This document shows, in pieces, positions 23,390 to 30,742 of a stretch of DNA of 38,413 bases. The position numbers were made by a program, and so were the translations under genes. Under the pieces are notes generated by a model, which was not told the DNA's origin, made no database searches, and saw nothing but the letters and a program-made list of their open reading frames with translations. The stretch covers positions 1 to 38,413 of the forward strand of contig WLRQ01000022.1 of NCBI GenBank assembly GCA_009697815.1. Direction: 5' to 3'. Origin of the DNA: Actinomycetota bacterium (GTDB lineage: Bacteria > Actinomycetota > Actinomycetes > S36-B12 > CAIYMF01). Numbering within the stretch: position 1 is the stretch's first letter; the number at the start of each line of letters is the position of its first letter.

Positions 23390-25002
23390 GGGACTGGCTC
23401 CTCAGCGCTCGTTCGAAGTCCTGAGCCTACGTCGCGCTGTCGTCGACGTCCGATACCAGCCACGACCAGCAGCGCGACAGCGGCCCCGACGGCAAGGTAC
23501 TCAGGTAGGGATCCCAACCTGTCGGAGATGGTCAGGTCGTCGCGAAGCGGGATCTGTTCGACGAGATAGCCCGCGGTGAACTCCGGAATCGAACCGGCCA
23601 GGGATCCGTCAGGGAGCACGATGGCACTGATACCGCTCGTCGCAGCGATCAGGAATGAGCGTCCGTGCTCGACCGCCCGAAGCCGGGACATGGCCAATTG
23701 CTGCTCAGGCTGACCGGTTCGCCCGTAGGTCGCGTTGTTGGTCTGCACAGCCATGACCCGCGCGCCGAGCCCGGACAGTTCTCCCTGAACTCCGTCGCCC
23801 CGGACCGCCGCCTGTCCGAGCTCGTCATAGGCCACCTCAAAACAGATCAGGTCGCCGAGGCGTGCTGGGCCCACCTGCAACACACCTGTGTCTGGCCCGG
23901 CCGCGAAGTCGCGCGGGATGCGGTCCAGCCTGCTGATGACTCGCGAAAGGAGGTCGCGCATCGGGATCCACTCACCGAACGGCACGGGGTGCTGCTTGAC
24001 GTAGTACGCACCCGGGCCCGGATCCCCACTCGACTTCGGCTGCCACACGATGCCCGTGTTCCAGATATGGGTCGGATCATTCGGGGCCGTCACCACAGCG
24101 CCCACGAGGACGGGCACCCCGATCGCGTCGACAGCCTTCTGGATCACCGCGGCAGCTCCCAGGTCGACGAACGGGTCGATATCGCTGGAGTTCTCCGGCC
24201 AGATGACCAGGTCTGGCCTGGCTGTGCGCCCCGCATCGACATCGGCGGCCAACGTCAGGGTCTCCCGGACATGGTTGAGCAGAACCGCCGCCCGCTCCCC
24301 CATGGCATCCATCCCCGCGGCAGGCACATTGCCCTGTACCACCGCCGCAACCACTGTCGCGGGTCCTGCCTCTGACTGCCCTTGCGATGGCCGCGGGATC
24401 GCGCGTCCCACGCCCACCACAAGCGCGACACCTACCAACGCGGCCACAACAAGCCGAGGACGCGACCTCGATATGACCGCGTAGGCCAGCAGCGCTCCCA
24501 CCAGCGAGATCGCGAAGGTCACCGCGGGAGCGCCGCCAAGTGATGCATAAGGCGTGATCATCGTTGACGTCTGACCGAAAGCCAGGCCTCCCCATGGGAA
24601 TCCGCCGAGGGGTGCGCGGTCACGAATCGCCTCAGACACCACCCACATAACCGGCACCGCGAGGGGCCAGATGCGCAACCGTGACGTGGCCGCAACCCCC
24701 GCTCCCACCAGGGCGATGAAGACGGCGAACACCCCCGCGAGCAAGAGCCACGCGTCGTCTCCGATCACTCGCATCCAGCTGACGTGGAACGCGAGGAAGC
24801 CCACTCCCGTGAGGTATCCGAGCCAGAGCCCACGACGTGCGGAGACGCCATGCCAACTGAACGTCAGGACGGCGAGTGCTGGTGGCGCCACCCAGACGAC
24901 GTCGAAGGGAGGAAAGGAGAGAACGAGAAGGAGCCCGCCCGTGACCGCACCGAGTACGCGCCACCACATGCGGGCACGAGGTGATGTCGAGTCGAGGTGC
25001 AT
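23386..25002 (-). CDS. lnt: Apolipoprotein N-acyltransferase Lnt
   Basis: A 538-residue membrane enzyme: six N-terminal helices (about residues 15-200) and a nitrilase-like domain (about 215-490), then a final helix. The catalytic triad is Glu270 (W-P-E-N-S-S), Lys336 (V-K-Q-H-P-V-P-F-G-E) and Cys387 (I-C-F-E), at almost the same numbers as in E. coli. It N-acylates the lipid-modified cysteine of lipoproteins, such as the one encoded at 18691-19185. The ATG at 25000-25002 has TAACCT 6 nt upstream on the minus strand. First gene of the lnt-ppm1-fxsA operon; in mycobacteria Lnt and Ppm1 are often fused or paired. Confidence 0.95.
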   Translation of the reverse strand: MHLDSTSPRARMWWRVLGAVTGGLLLVLSFPPFDVVWVAPPALAVLTFSWHGVSARRGLWLGYLTGVGFLAFHVSWMRVIGDDAWLLLAGVFAVFIALVGAGVAATSRLRIWPLAVPVMWVVSEAIRDRAPLGGFPWGGLAFGQTSTMITPYASLGGAPAVTFAISLVGALLAYAVISRSRPRLVVAALVGVALVVGVGRAIPRPSQGQSEAGPATVVAAVVQGNVPAAGMDAMGERAAVLLNHVRETLTLAADVDAGRTARPDLVIWPENSSDIDPFVDLGAAAVIQKAVDAIGVPVLVGAVVTAPNDPTHIWNTGIVWQPKSSGDPGPGAYYVKQHPVPFGEWIPMRDLLSRVISRLDRIPRDFAAGPDTGVLQVGPARLGDLICFEVAYDELGQAAVRGDGVQGELSGLGARVMAVQTNNATYGRTGQPEQQLAMSRLRAVEHGRSFLIAATSGISAIVLPDGSLAGSIPEFTAGYLVEQIPLRDDLTISDRLGSLPEYLAVGAAVALLVVAGIGRRRQRDVGSGLRTSAEEPVP

Positions 25003-25008
25003 GCCCTC

Positions 25009-25014
25009 AGGTTA
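25009..25014 (-). promoter_or_regulatory. -10 hexamer of a leaderless promoter for lnt-ppm1-fxsA
   Basis: Minus-strand TAACCT, 6 nt, ATG. It sits in the 62-bp gap after the kal stop, so the envelope operon is likely independent of the lysine operon upstream. Confidence 0.5.
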
Positions 25015-25064
25015 CGGGAGCATCAGGACCGGGCCGTGACGCAGCGTGGCGACATCGCGAAAGA

Positions 25065-25487
25065 TCAGCCGGGCACGACAACGGTGCCGACCGCAGTGGT
25101 GACCACGATCGGATCGTCGAGAAACCGTGAGGAGGAATCGCTCACCTCCGGTGTCGCACGAGCAACAACCCGGGCCTCGAAGGACACCGAGCGGGAGCGG
25201 GTGCCGATGCGAGTCAAGGTTGCCGTCGCCTCGATGACGTCACCAGCCCTGACGGGAGCGCAAAACTCGACGCTGTCGTAGCTGGCAAACAGGCCCTCGT
25301 CGCCATCACTCCTGATGCACAACTCCGTCGCGACATCTCCGAACATGGCGAGCACATAGGCCCCGTCCACGAGATGTCCCCCGTAGTGCGCGTGCGCGTA
25401 GGACACGTATCTGCGCTGCGTGACCGACAGGCCCAGTGGCGGATCCACCCGTGGCCCGGCCCCGACGGGCTTCCCGCTCAAACTCAT
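25065..25487 (-). CDS. kal: 3-aminobutyryl-CoA ammonia-lyase (Kal), hotdog fold
   Basis: A 140-residue hotdog-fold protein. The conserved block R-R-Y-V-S-Y-A-H-A-H-Y-G-G-H-L-V-D-G-A-Y (about residues 25-44), then F-G-D-V-A-T-E-L and S-V-E-F-C-A-P-V-R-A-G-D-V-I-E, matches Kal of lysine-fermenting bacteria. It eliminates ammonia from L-3-aminobutyryl-CoA to give crotonyl-CoA. Its ATG overlaps the kamE stop (ATGA, 25484-25487). Last gene of the operon. On fold alone it could be another MaoC/hotdog enzyme, but the context makes Kal the best call. Confidence 0.88.
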   Translation of the reverse strand: MSLSGKPVGAGPRVDPPLGLSVTQRRYVSYAHAHYGGHLVDGAYVLAMFGDVATELCIRSDGDEGLFASYDSVEFCAPVRAGDVIEATATLTRIGTRSRSVSFEARVVARATPEVSDSSSRFLDDPIVVTTAVGTVVVPG

Positions 25488-26251
25488 CGCGACTCTCCGC
25501 TCGTTCCCGCCGCCGTGACCAGCGCGTGCACTAGATATGAAGCGACGTCGCCCGGTGTCGTCCCTCTGCCGAAGATCCGGTCCACCCCGAGTTGGGCTGA
25601 CATCGTCTCATCGAACCGTGGGCCACCCAGGACGAGAAGAGGACGAGTGTGGTCGGGGAACGCCTCACGGAACGCAGCGCTCATCTCTCTGGCGTTGTGC
25701 AGGTGCGCATCGCGTTGGGACACCACTTGGGAGACGAGCACCGCGTCGGCGCCCGTCCCGATCGCGTGTGCGACAAGATCGGGCACCGAAACCTGCGCCC
25801 CGAGATTGACCGCGACAATCTCCGAGTAGTACTCGAGACCCTTCTCGCCCGCGAATCCCTTGATATTGAGGATCGCGTCGATACCAACAGTGTGCGCATC
25901 CGTGCCAATGCACGCGCCGACCACGACCATGGGACGTCGAAGGCCCTTCTTGATTGCAGCGTTCACTTCCTTCGACGAGAGCAATGGGTAGCCTCGCTCG
26001 ACCACGACAACCTCATCCGTGTTGACGACATGCTGCACGGATCCATACACGATGAAGAAGGTGAACTCGGGGCCGATCGCCTTCGCGTGGACGACCATCG
26101 CGGGCTCCATGCCCATCTTCTTCGCGAGCAGGAGTGCGGCTCCCTCGGCCCGCTTGTCATGAGCCAGTGGCAACGTAAACGAGACCTGCACCATGCCGTC
26201 ATCCGACGTGTCGCCGTAGGGCCTGATGACTGTGCCGGCGTCGCCGGTCAT
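25484..26251 (-). CDS. kamE: Lysine 5,6-aminomutase beta subunit (B12- and PLP-binding)
   Basis: A 255-residue KamE. After an N-terminal dimerisation part (F-T-L-P-L-A-H-D-K-R-A-E-G-A-A), a Rossmann B12-binding domain begins near residue 105. The cobalt-ligand motif is D-A-H120-x-x-G, and Lys131 in N-I-K-G lies 11 residues later, the same spacing as His133/Lys144 (cobalt ligand/PLP Schiff base) of the Clostridium sticklandii enzyme. The subunit therefore looks fully functional. With KamD it moves the terminal amino group of beta-lysine to C5, yielding 3,5-diaminohexanoate. Start and stop overlap kamD and kal by ATGA on both sides. Confidence 0.95.
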   Translation of the reverse strand: MTGDAGTVIRPYGDTSDDGMVQVSFTLPLAHDKRAEGAALLLAKKMGMEPAMVVHAKAIGPEFTFFIVYGSVQHVVNTDEVVVVERGYPLLSSKEVNAAIKKGLRRPMVVVGACIGTDAHTVGIDAILNIKGFAGEKGLEYYSEIVAVNLGAQVSVPDLVAHAIGTGADAVLVSQVVSQRDAHLHNAREMSAAFREAFPDHTRPLLVLGGPRFDETMSAQLGVDRIFGRGTTPGDVASYLVHALVTAAGTSGESR

Positions 26252-27828
26252 CGCGAGGCACCCTTCTCGAGAAAAGCGTTGGCAGGGTTGACGTAACCGG
26301 GCGCTTTGAGAAAGACACCATCACGCCCGCGCCCCGAGTCGGCGGGCCGCTTCATCAGCCCGAAAGTCCCTTGTGCGATTGCCTCGAGCAGTGTGTCGTC
26401 AGCAATCCTCTCGAGGAGCGCGACGGACTCCGCGAGCACATGTCGCGCCCGAGTGGCGATGAAGCCGTCCGAGGCAGCGTGGAAGTCTTGATGCAGTTTG
26501 CCCGCGGCCTTGAAGACATAGCGCACGTTCTCCAGAGCGAGGTCTCTGTCGGACAGCCACGGGGTGGCGACAGCCTCGGTCATCATTCCCACCAAAACGA
26601 TGCCCTGGCCCGTGAGCGCACCTGCCAGATTGAAGAACCCATTCAGCAGGTACCCACGGAAGATATCCCCGGTCATGTGCTTCGTCGGCGGCATCCACTT
26701 CAGCGGAGCGTCAGGGAACAAAGCCCGCGCGAGCATGGCGTGGGCGAGCTCGAGCCGAAAGGAGTCCGGCACCTCGGGGTCGATTTCGAACGCGTGCCCG
26801 AGGCCGAGTTGCCAGTCCTCGAGCCCGGCCTCCTTGGCGAAGTACTCGTTGAGCAACTGACTGACCGTGACCGTGTGTGCGGCTTCGACGGCGTCGGCGG
26901 TAGTGAGGTAGTTGTCCTCGCCCGTGTTGATGATGATTCCGGCCCGCGCATGGATCTGCCGACTGAAACGCTGGTCGATGAAGGTGCGGACTGGATTGAT
27001 GTCGCGAAAAAGGATCCCGTACATCGAGTCATTGAGCATCATGTCAAGGCGCTCAAGGCCTGCGAGCACGGCGATCTCGGGCATGCACAGTCCGGACGCG
27101 TAATTGGTGAGCCGCACGTAACGTCCGAGTTCCTTGCTCGTCTCGTCGAGGGCCGCTCTCATCAGGGCGAAGTTCGCCTGGGTCGCGTAGGTGCCTGCGT
27201 AGCCCTCCCGGGTCTCACCCTCGGGGACATAGTCGAGCAGAGACTGACCCGTGGAACGGATCACCGCTATGACGTCGGCACCGGCCCTCGCGGCCGCCTG
27301 GGCTTGGGGTATGTCCTCATGGATATCCCCGGTGGCAACAATGAGATAGATCCACGGGGTGGCTGGATTGCCGTACTTCGCTATCGAGCGATCACGGGAC
27401 GCCCTGTTGGCGTCGATCCGAGCGAATCCCTTTGCCACAGAAGCGATCGACGCTTCCGAAGCCTTGACCGCGGACGCACCTGTGGGGATGCGGAAAGTAA
27501 CCGACCCGGACGCAGCCTTCTGTGCCAGCGTGTGGAGGTCCTCCCCTGTAGCGAGCAGGGCATCCCACACCGGCAGCGCAACACCGTGCTCAAGGCCAGT
27601 CTGCTCGCGCACAGCATCGACCAGCCGATTGACCCATGGGATCCCGTCTACGTCGGCGCCCTCGAGCCCGGCAAGCCGCAGCACAGCGCGCTCAACGGAG
27701 ATCGTCGTGTGACGCTTCGCCATCTTGACCACCGGAGCGCCCGACTTGGCCGCGAGAACGCGCGCCTTTCTCACCATGCGTGTCTCGAGACGGAGCATCG
27801 GACGGGGGTCAGTTCTCGAGCCACTCAC
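26248..27828 (-). CDS. kamD: Lysine 5,6-aminomutase alpha subunit
   Basis: A 526-residue KamD of usual length, a TIM-barrel subunit. Recognisable blocks: R-H-T-T-I-S-V-E-R-A-V-L-R-L-A-G near the start, Y-L-I-V-A-T-G-D-I-H-E-D-I-P-Q-A, T-Y-A-T-Q-A-N-F-A-L-M-R, I-I-I-N-T-G-E-D-N-Y-L-T-T, and K-W-M-P-P-T-K-H-M-T-G-D-I-F. It holds adenosylcobalamin-dependent radical chemistry together with KamE. The start is GTG at 27826-27828, overlapping the amidohydrolase stop (GTGA), so translation is coupled to the upstream gene. No MutL/MutS-like reactivase gene for this mutase is visible nearby. Confidence 0.95.
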   Translation of the reverse strand: MSGSRTDPRPMLRLETRMVRKARVLAAKSGAPVVKMAKRHTTISVERAVLRLAGLEGADVDGIPWVNRLVDAVREQTGLEHGVALPVWDALLATGEDLHTLAQKAASGSVTFRIPTGASAVKASEASIASVAKGFARIDANRASRDRSIAKYGNPATPWIYLIVATGDIHEDIPQAQAAARAGADVIAVIRSTGQSLLDYVPEGETREGYAGTYATQANFALMRAALDETSKELGRYVRLTNYASGLCMPEIAVLAGLERLDMMLNDSMYGILFRDINPVRTFIDQRFSRQIHARAGIIINTGEDNYLTTADAVEAAHTVTVSQLLNEYFAKEAGLEDWQLGLGHAFEIDPEVPDSFRLELAHAMLARALFPDAPLKWMPPTKHMTGDIFRGYLLNGFFNLAGALTGQGIVLVGMMTEAVATPWLSDRDLALENVRYVFKAAGKLHQDFHAASDGFIATRARHVLAESVALLERIADDTLLEAIAQGTFGLMKRPADSGRGRDGVFLKAPGYVNPANAFLEKGASR

Positions 27829-29393
27829 GAGGCCACCTCATGGATATCGTCTGCCCAATACAGGCGAGATCCATTTCGGACAGTACCCATACACGACGGC
27901 GAGTAATCACCAATCAGGGTCGGCCAGCGCGTCGCCGTGTCGAAATCATCCCTATGCCAGACGGCGAAAGTCGCCGTCGCCCCAACGGCCAGCACTCCGG
28001 ACGAAGTATCACCAACTACACCAAAACCCGCGCGCGTGTGAGCATCGAATGCCGTCCGCACGTCGATGGCGTGGGCGGGCGTGCGATGGCCCACCGCGGC
28101 GCGGATACTCCCCCACGGATCCATCGCCGTCACAGGTGAGTCCGAACCCAGGACGAGCTCGACCTGGGATGCGACAAGTGCCGCGAACGGATTGAGTTCG
28201 GCTCCGCGGTCGAGCCCAAGCCGATCGGCGTACATTCCCGATGTGCCTCCCCAGGCCGCATCGAACGCGGGCTGGACCGAGGCGATCACACCGAGATCGG
28301 CGAGCACTGCGATCTGTGCGGCGTCGATCATTTCGACGTGCTCGAGCCGATGACGCAATGCGCGCATCCGCTGCGCGCCCACACTGTCTTCGGCCGCCCT
28401 AAGCGCACGCACCACCACGTCCATCGCCGCATCGCCGATTACGTGAAAGCCAGAGGGGACGCCCACCTCAGAGCAGCGGACCAGATGATCGACGCAGGAG
28501 TCGTGGTCAAGGTACAACGCTCCGCGCGACGTCGGCTGGTCGGCGTAAGGCGAACGAAGACAGGCCGTTCGGGAGCCAAGGGCCCCATCGACGAACAGAT
28601 CCCCGCCCGCACCATGGGCACCAAGTTCGCGCACCATCTCCAGCCCGCCCGTCGCCGCGTGCTGTCCCCAGTAGAGGACGACGTCCGGCAGGGCCGGATC
28701 AGCGGAAAGTGCCATGAGGCCGGCCGCGTCGTCCGCGCTCGAGATGTCGGGGCCAGCCATCTCGTGGACAACGGCGACGCCCTTCGAGGCGGCATGTCGC
28801 AACATGGCGCTCTGCGCTTCGGTCCGCTGAGACGGAGTGATCAACCGCAGAGCCGCACCACGGACCGCGTGATGTGCGTCCATAGACACGATCCCACTCG
28901 CGTCGAAGCCTCTCAAGGTCTCTACCCTCGGGACCGATGCCAGAAGTGCTCCGCTGACCAGTGCCGAATGCGCATCGACGCGGGCGAGGTACACCACTGA
29001 ACCGAATGACGCGCGATCCAAATCGGCCGAGGTCGGCAGTTCCTTCACGACCCAACTGGATTCATCCCACCCGTGGCCGAGGATTGGTCGGCCCCGGAGC
29101 TCACGGGTTCGGCTCGACACGGCCGCAAGGACATCGGCCTTGGATCTCGCCGATGAGAGGTCGAGGCCCGTCAGCGCGAGCCCCGTGTCTGTAGCGTGCA
29201 CATGACCATCGACGAATGCCGGAAGTACCACGGCCCCTTCGAGATACACGGTTCGTTCTACCGGCGGTGCGCTTGCGACAGCACCGATCCACGTGATGAC
29301 ACCGTCCACGTAGACCAGAGCCACATCGTCGAAGGAGCCGGTGTTCGCATCTCCGAGGAGGACCCTGCCCCCCGTGATCAGGGTGGCGCTCAT
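27825..29393 (-). CDS. Amidohydrolase family protein (YtcJ-like, amidohydrolase_3) inside the lysine operon
   Basis: A 522-residue metal-dependent hydrolase. It has a short N-terminal composite-domain strand (L-I-T-G-G-R-V-L), the V-D-G-H-V-H metal motif (about residue 60), F-V-D-G-A-L-G-S-R-T-A, G-F-H-V-I-G-D-A-A and R-H-R-L-E-H-V-E, as in YtcJ proteins, and the final Asp in V-L-G-S-D-S-P-V. Such enzymes open amide, lactam or N-acyl bonds; the substrate here is unknown. It follows kdd by 7 bp and overlaps kamD, so it is an integral operon member. ATG at 29391-29393 is chosen; an in-frame GTG at 29417 would overlap kdd. Confidence 0.85.
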   Translation of the reverse strand: MSATLITGGRVLLGDANTGSFDDVALVYVDGVITWIGAVASAPPVERTVYLEGAVVLPAFVDGHVHATDTGLALTGLDLSSARSKADVLAAVSSRTRELRGRPILGHGWDESSWVVKELPTSADLDRASFGSVVYLARVDAHSALVSGALLASVPRVETLRGFDASGIVSMDAHHAVRGAALRLITPSQRTEAQSAMLRHAASKGVAVVHEMAGPDISSADDAAGLMALSADPALPDVVLYWGQHAATGGLEMVRELGAHGAGGDLFVDGALGSRTACLRSPYADQPTSRGALYLDHDSCVDHLVRCSEVGVPSGFHVIGDAAMDVVVRALRAAEDSVGAQRMRALRHRLEHVEMIDAAQIAVLADLGVIASVQPAFDAAWGGTSGMYADRLGLDRGAELNPFAALVASQVELVLGSDSPVTAMDPWGSIRAAVGHRTPAHAIDVRTAFDAHTRAGFGVVGDTSSGVLAVGATATFAVWHRDDFDTATRWPTLIGDYSPSCMGTVRNGSRLYWADDIHEVAS

Positions 29394-29400
29394 GTAAGGC

Positions 29401-30471
29401 TCACAGGTGACCGTCACTGACGAGCCGCTCGTGATAGAGCTGCTCCACTCCGGGCTCGGTTCGCAGCAGGTCGAAAGCCATCTCGGCGTGGCCCGGCGTG
29501 AAGCCGTTCCCGATCAGCATGGTGACATCGGCCGCGAGACCCTCAGCGCCGAGCGCGGCGGCCGCAAACGAGGTCGACATCGAGAAAAAGATCACCGTGC
29601 CGCCATCACCCGTGGACAGGATCGCCCCATGCTCACATCCCGGAACGTCGACACACACGACGACGATGTCGGCGGGAGCGCCCAGCGCTGACGCGATGGC
29701 ATCCGATAGAGCGACTGGGTCGCGGGCATCGGCGAGCGTGACGATGTCAGCCAGCCCCACCCGTATCAGAAGTTCGGCCTCATGATCAACGGGCACCACC
29801 CCGACGGTTCGCGACGCCCCAGCCCGACGCGCAGCGGCCAGGGAGAGCGATCCGCTCTTGCCCGCCCCTCCGATGACCGCGACGGTCGGCGGATGCCCTT
29901 GGTGAACGTAGCGTGCAACAACACGTGCGGTCAGAGCTGGGGCGCCGCACACATCCATCACCGCCATCGCGAGTGGCCCCGCGAGGTCAAGGGGAAGCCG
30001 GGCCACGATAGTGCGGTCGAACAGGATTGCGTGCCCGTCGCATGGGACCTGTTCACTGCGCCCATCCCACTCACGCAAGCCGTCTTCGATCACGAGGGGT
30101 GTCAGTGTGAGGGAGACCAAGGTTGCGATGTGGTCGCCAACGGTGAGGTCATGGTGCGCGCTCTCAGGTCCTATCTCTTCGACAACGCCCACGAGCATTC
30201 CACCGGAACCGGTGACAGGGTTGTGCATCTTGCCGCGTGTGGCCACGATCTCGAGGACCTCGGCGCGGACTGAGTCGCCGTTTCCACGGTGCTTGTCCCA
30301 CAGCTGACGGAAGCTCGCGGCATCAAGATTGAGCCGAGAGACCCGCACGCGGATCTCGCCGGAGTTCAACTCTGGGCTCGCGTCGAGCCGCCACGCCGCT
30401 TGTGGCAGAACTCCCGAGGGCTCGAGGACGCGGTGAAGCCCCACGGGGCTGACGCGATGACGTGTCGTCAC
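29401..30471 (-). CDS. kdd: L-erythro-3,5-diaminohexanoate dehydrogenase (Kdd)
   Basis: A 356-residue MDR-like NAD(P)-dependent dehydrogenase with the Kdd opening R-V-S-P-x-G-L-H-R-V-L-E-P...L-P-Q-A-A-W-R-L-D, an N-terminal GroES-like domain (V-G-V-V-E-E-I-G-P...V-G-D-H-I-A) and a Rossmann domain with V-A-V-I-G-G-A-G-K-S-G near residue 205. It oxidatively deaminates 3,5-diaminohexanoate to 3-keto-5-aminohexanoate. The frame is open to an ATG at 30519, but GTG at 30469-30471 is preferred because AAGGAGGGA lies exactly 9 nt upstream. First gene of the minus-strand lysine operon. Confidence 0.92.
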   Translation of the reverse strand: MTTRHRVSPVGLHRVLEPSGVLPQAAWRLDASPELNSGEIRVRVSRLNLDAASFRQLWDKHRGNGDSVRAEVLEIVATRGKMHNPVTGSGGMLVGVVEEIGPESAHHDLTVGDHIATLVSLTLTPLVIEDGLREWDGRSEQVPCDGHAILFDRTIVARLPLDLAGPLAMAVMDVCGAPALTARVVARYVHQGHPPTVAVIGGAGKSGSLSLAAARRAGASRTVGVVPVDHEAELLIRVGLADIVTLADARDPVALSDAIASALGAPADIVVVCVDVPGCEHGAILSTGDGGTVIFFSMSTSFAAAALGAEGLAADVTMLIGNGFTPGHAEMAFDLLRTEPGVEQLYHERLVSDGHL

Positions 30472-30742
30472 ACCGATGTATCCCTCCTTGATCAGTCCAC
30501 CTTGCCGCAGCGGTGACATCCATGGCTAGCCCGCGAGGTCCCCGCGTGGCGACACCTCCACCAAACAGGGCGCCCGCGAGTGCGCCCGCTCACGTGACAC
30601 TGCACATTATGGGTAACTGCGGGCGCTGTGCCGAAGATTCTTCACCTTTATTGCTCTTAGAAACAAATATCTGCGGTAGCGTGCCAATCGGTGCACCCCC
30701 AAGGGCGGCCATCGCCAACGCCGACAGCAACCGGAGGATCCG
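30472..30742. promoter_or_regulatory. Divergent control region kdd operon / kamA
   Basis: This 271-bp region contains no gene I can support. It holds the strong kdd Shine-Dalgarno sequence (30481-30489, minus sense), a GC-poor stretch at about 30630-30685 unlike its surroundings, the palindrome GAAGA-T-TCTTC (30633-30643), and a TAGCGT hexamer (30677-30682) that can be the kamA -10 box. Candidate binding ground for the Lrp-type regulator encoded beyond kamA. Confidence 0.5.

Noticed and set aside
25065-25487. Kal as a generic acyl-CoA thioesterase
   Set aside because: The hotdog fold alone would allow it, but the R-R-Y-V-S-Y-A-H-A-H-Y-G-G block and the coupling to kamE favour the ammonia-lyase.
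26371-27906. A 511-residue open frame on the plus strand opposite kamD
   Set aside because: It is a GC-rich mirror of kamD codons; the protein has no recognisable domain, no Shine-Dalgarno sequence, and kamD is unmistakable on the other strand.
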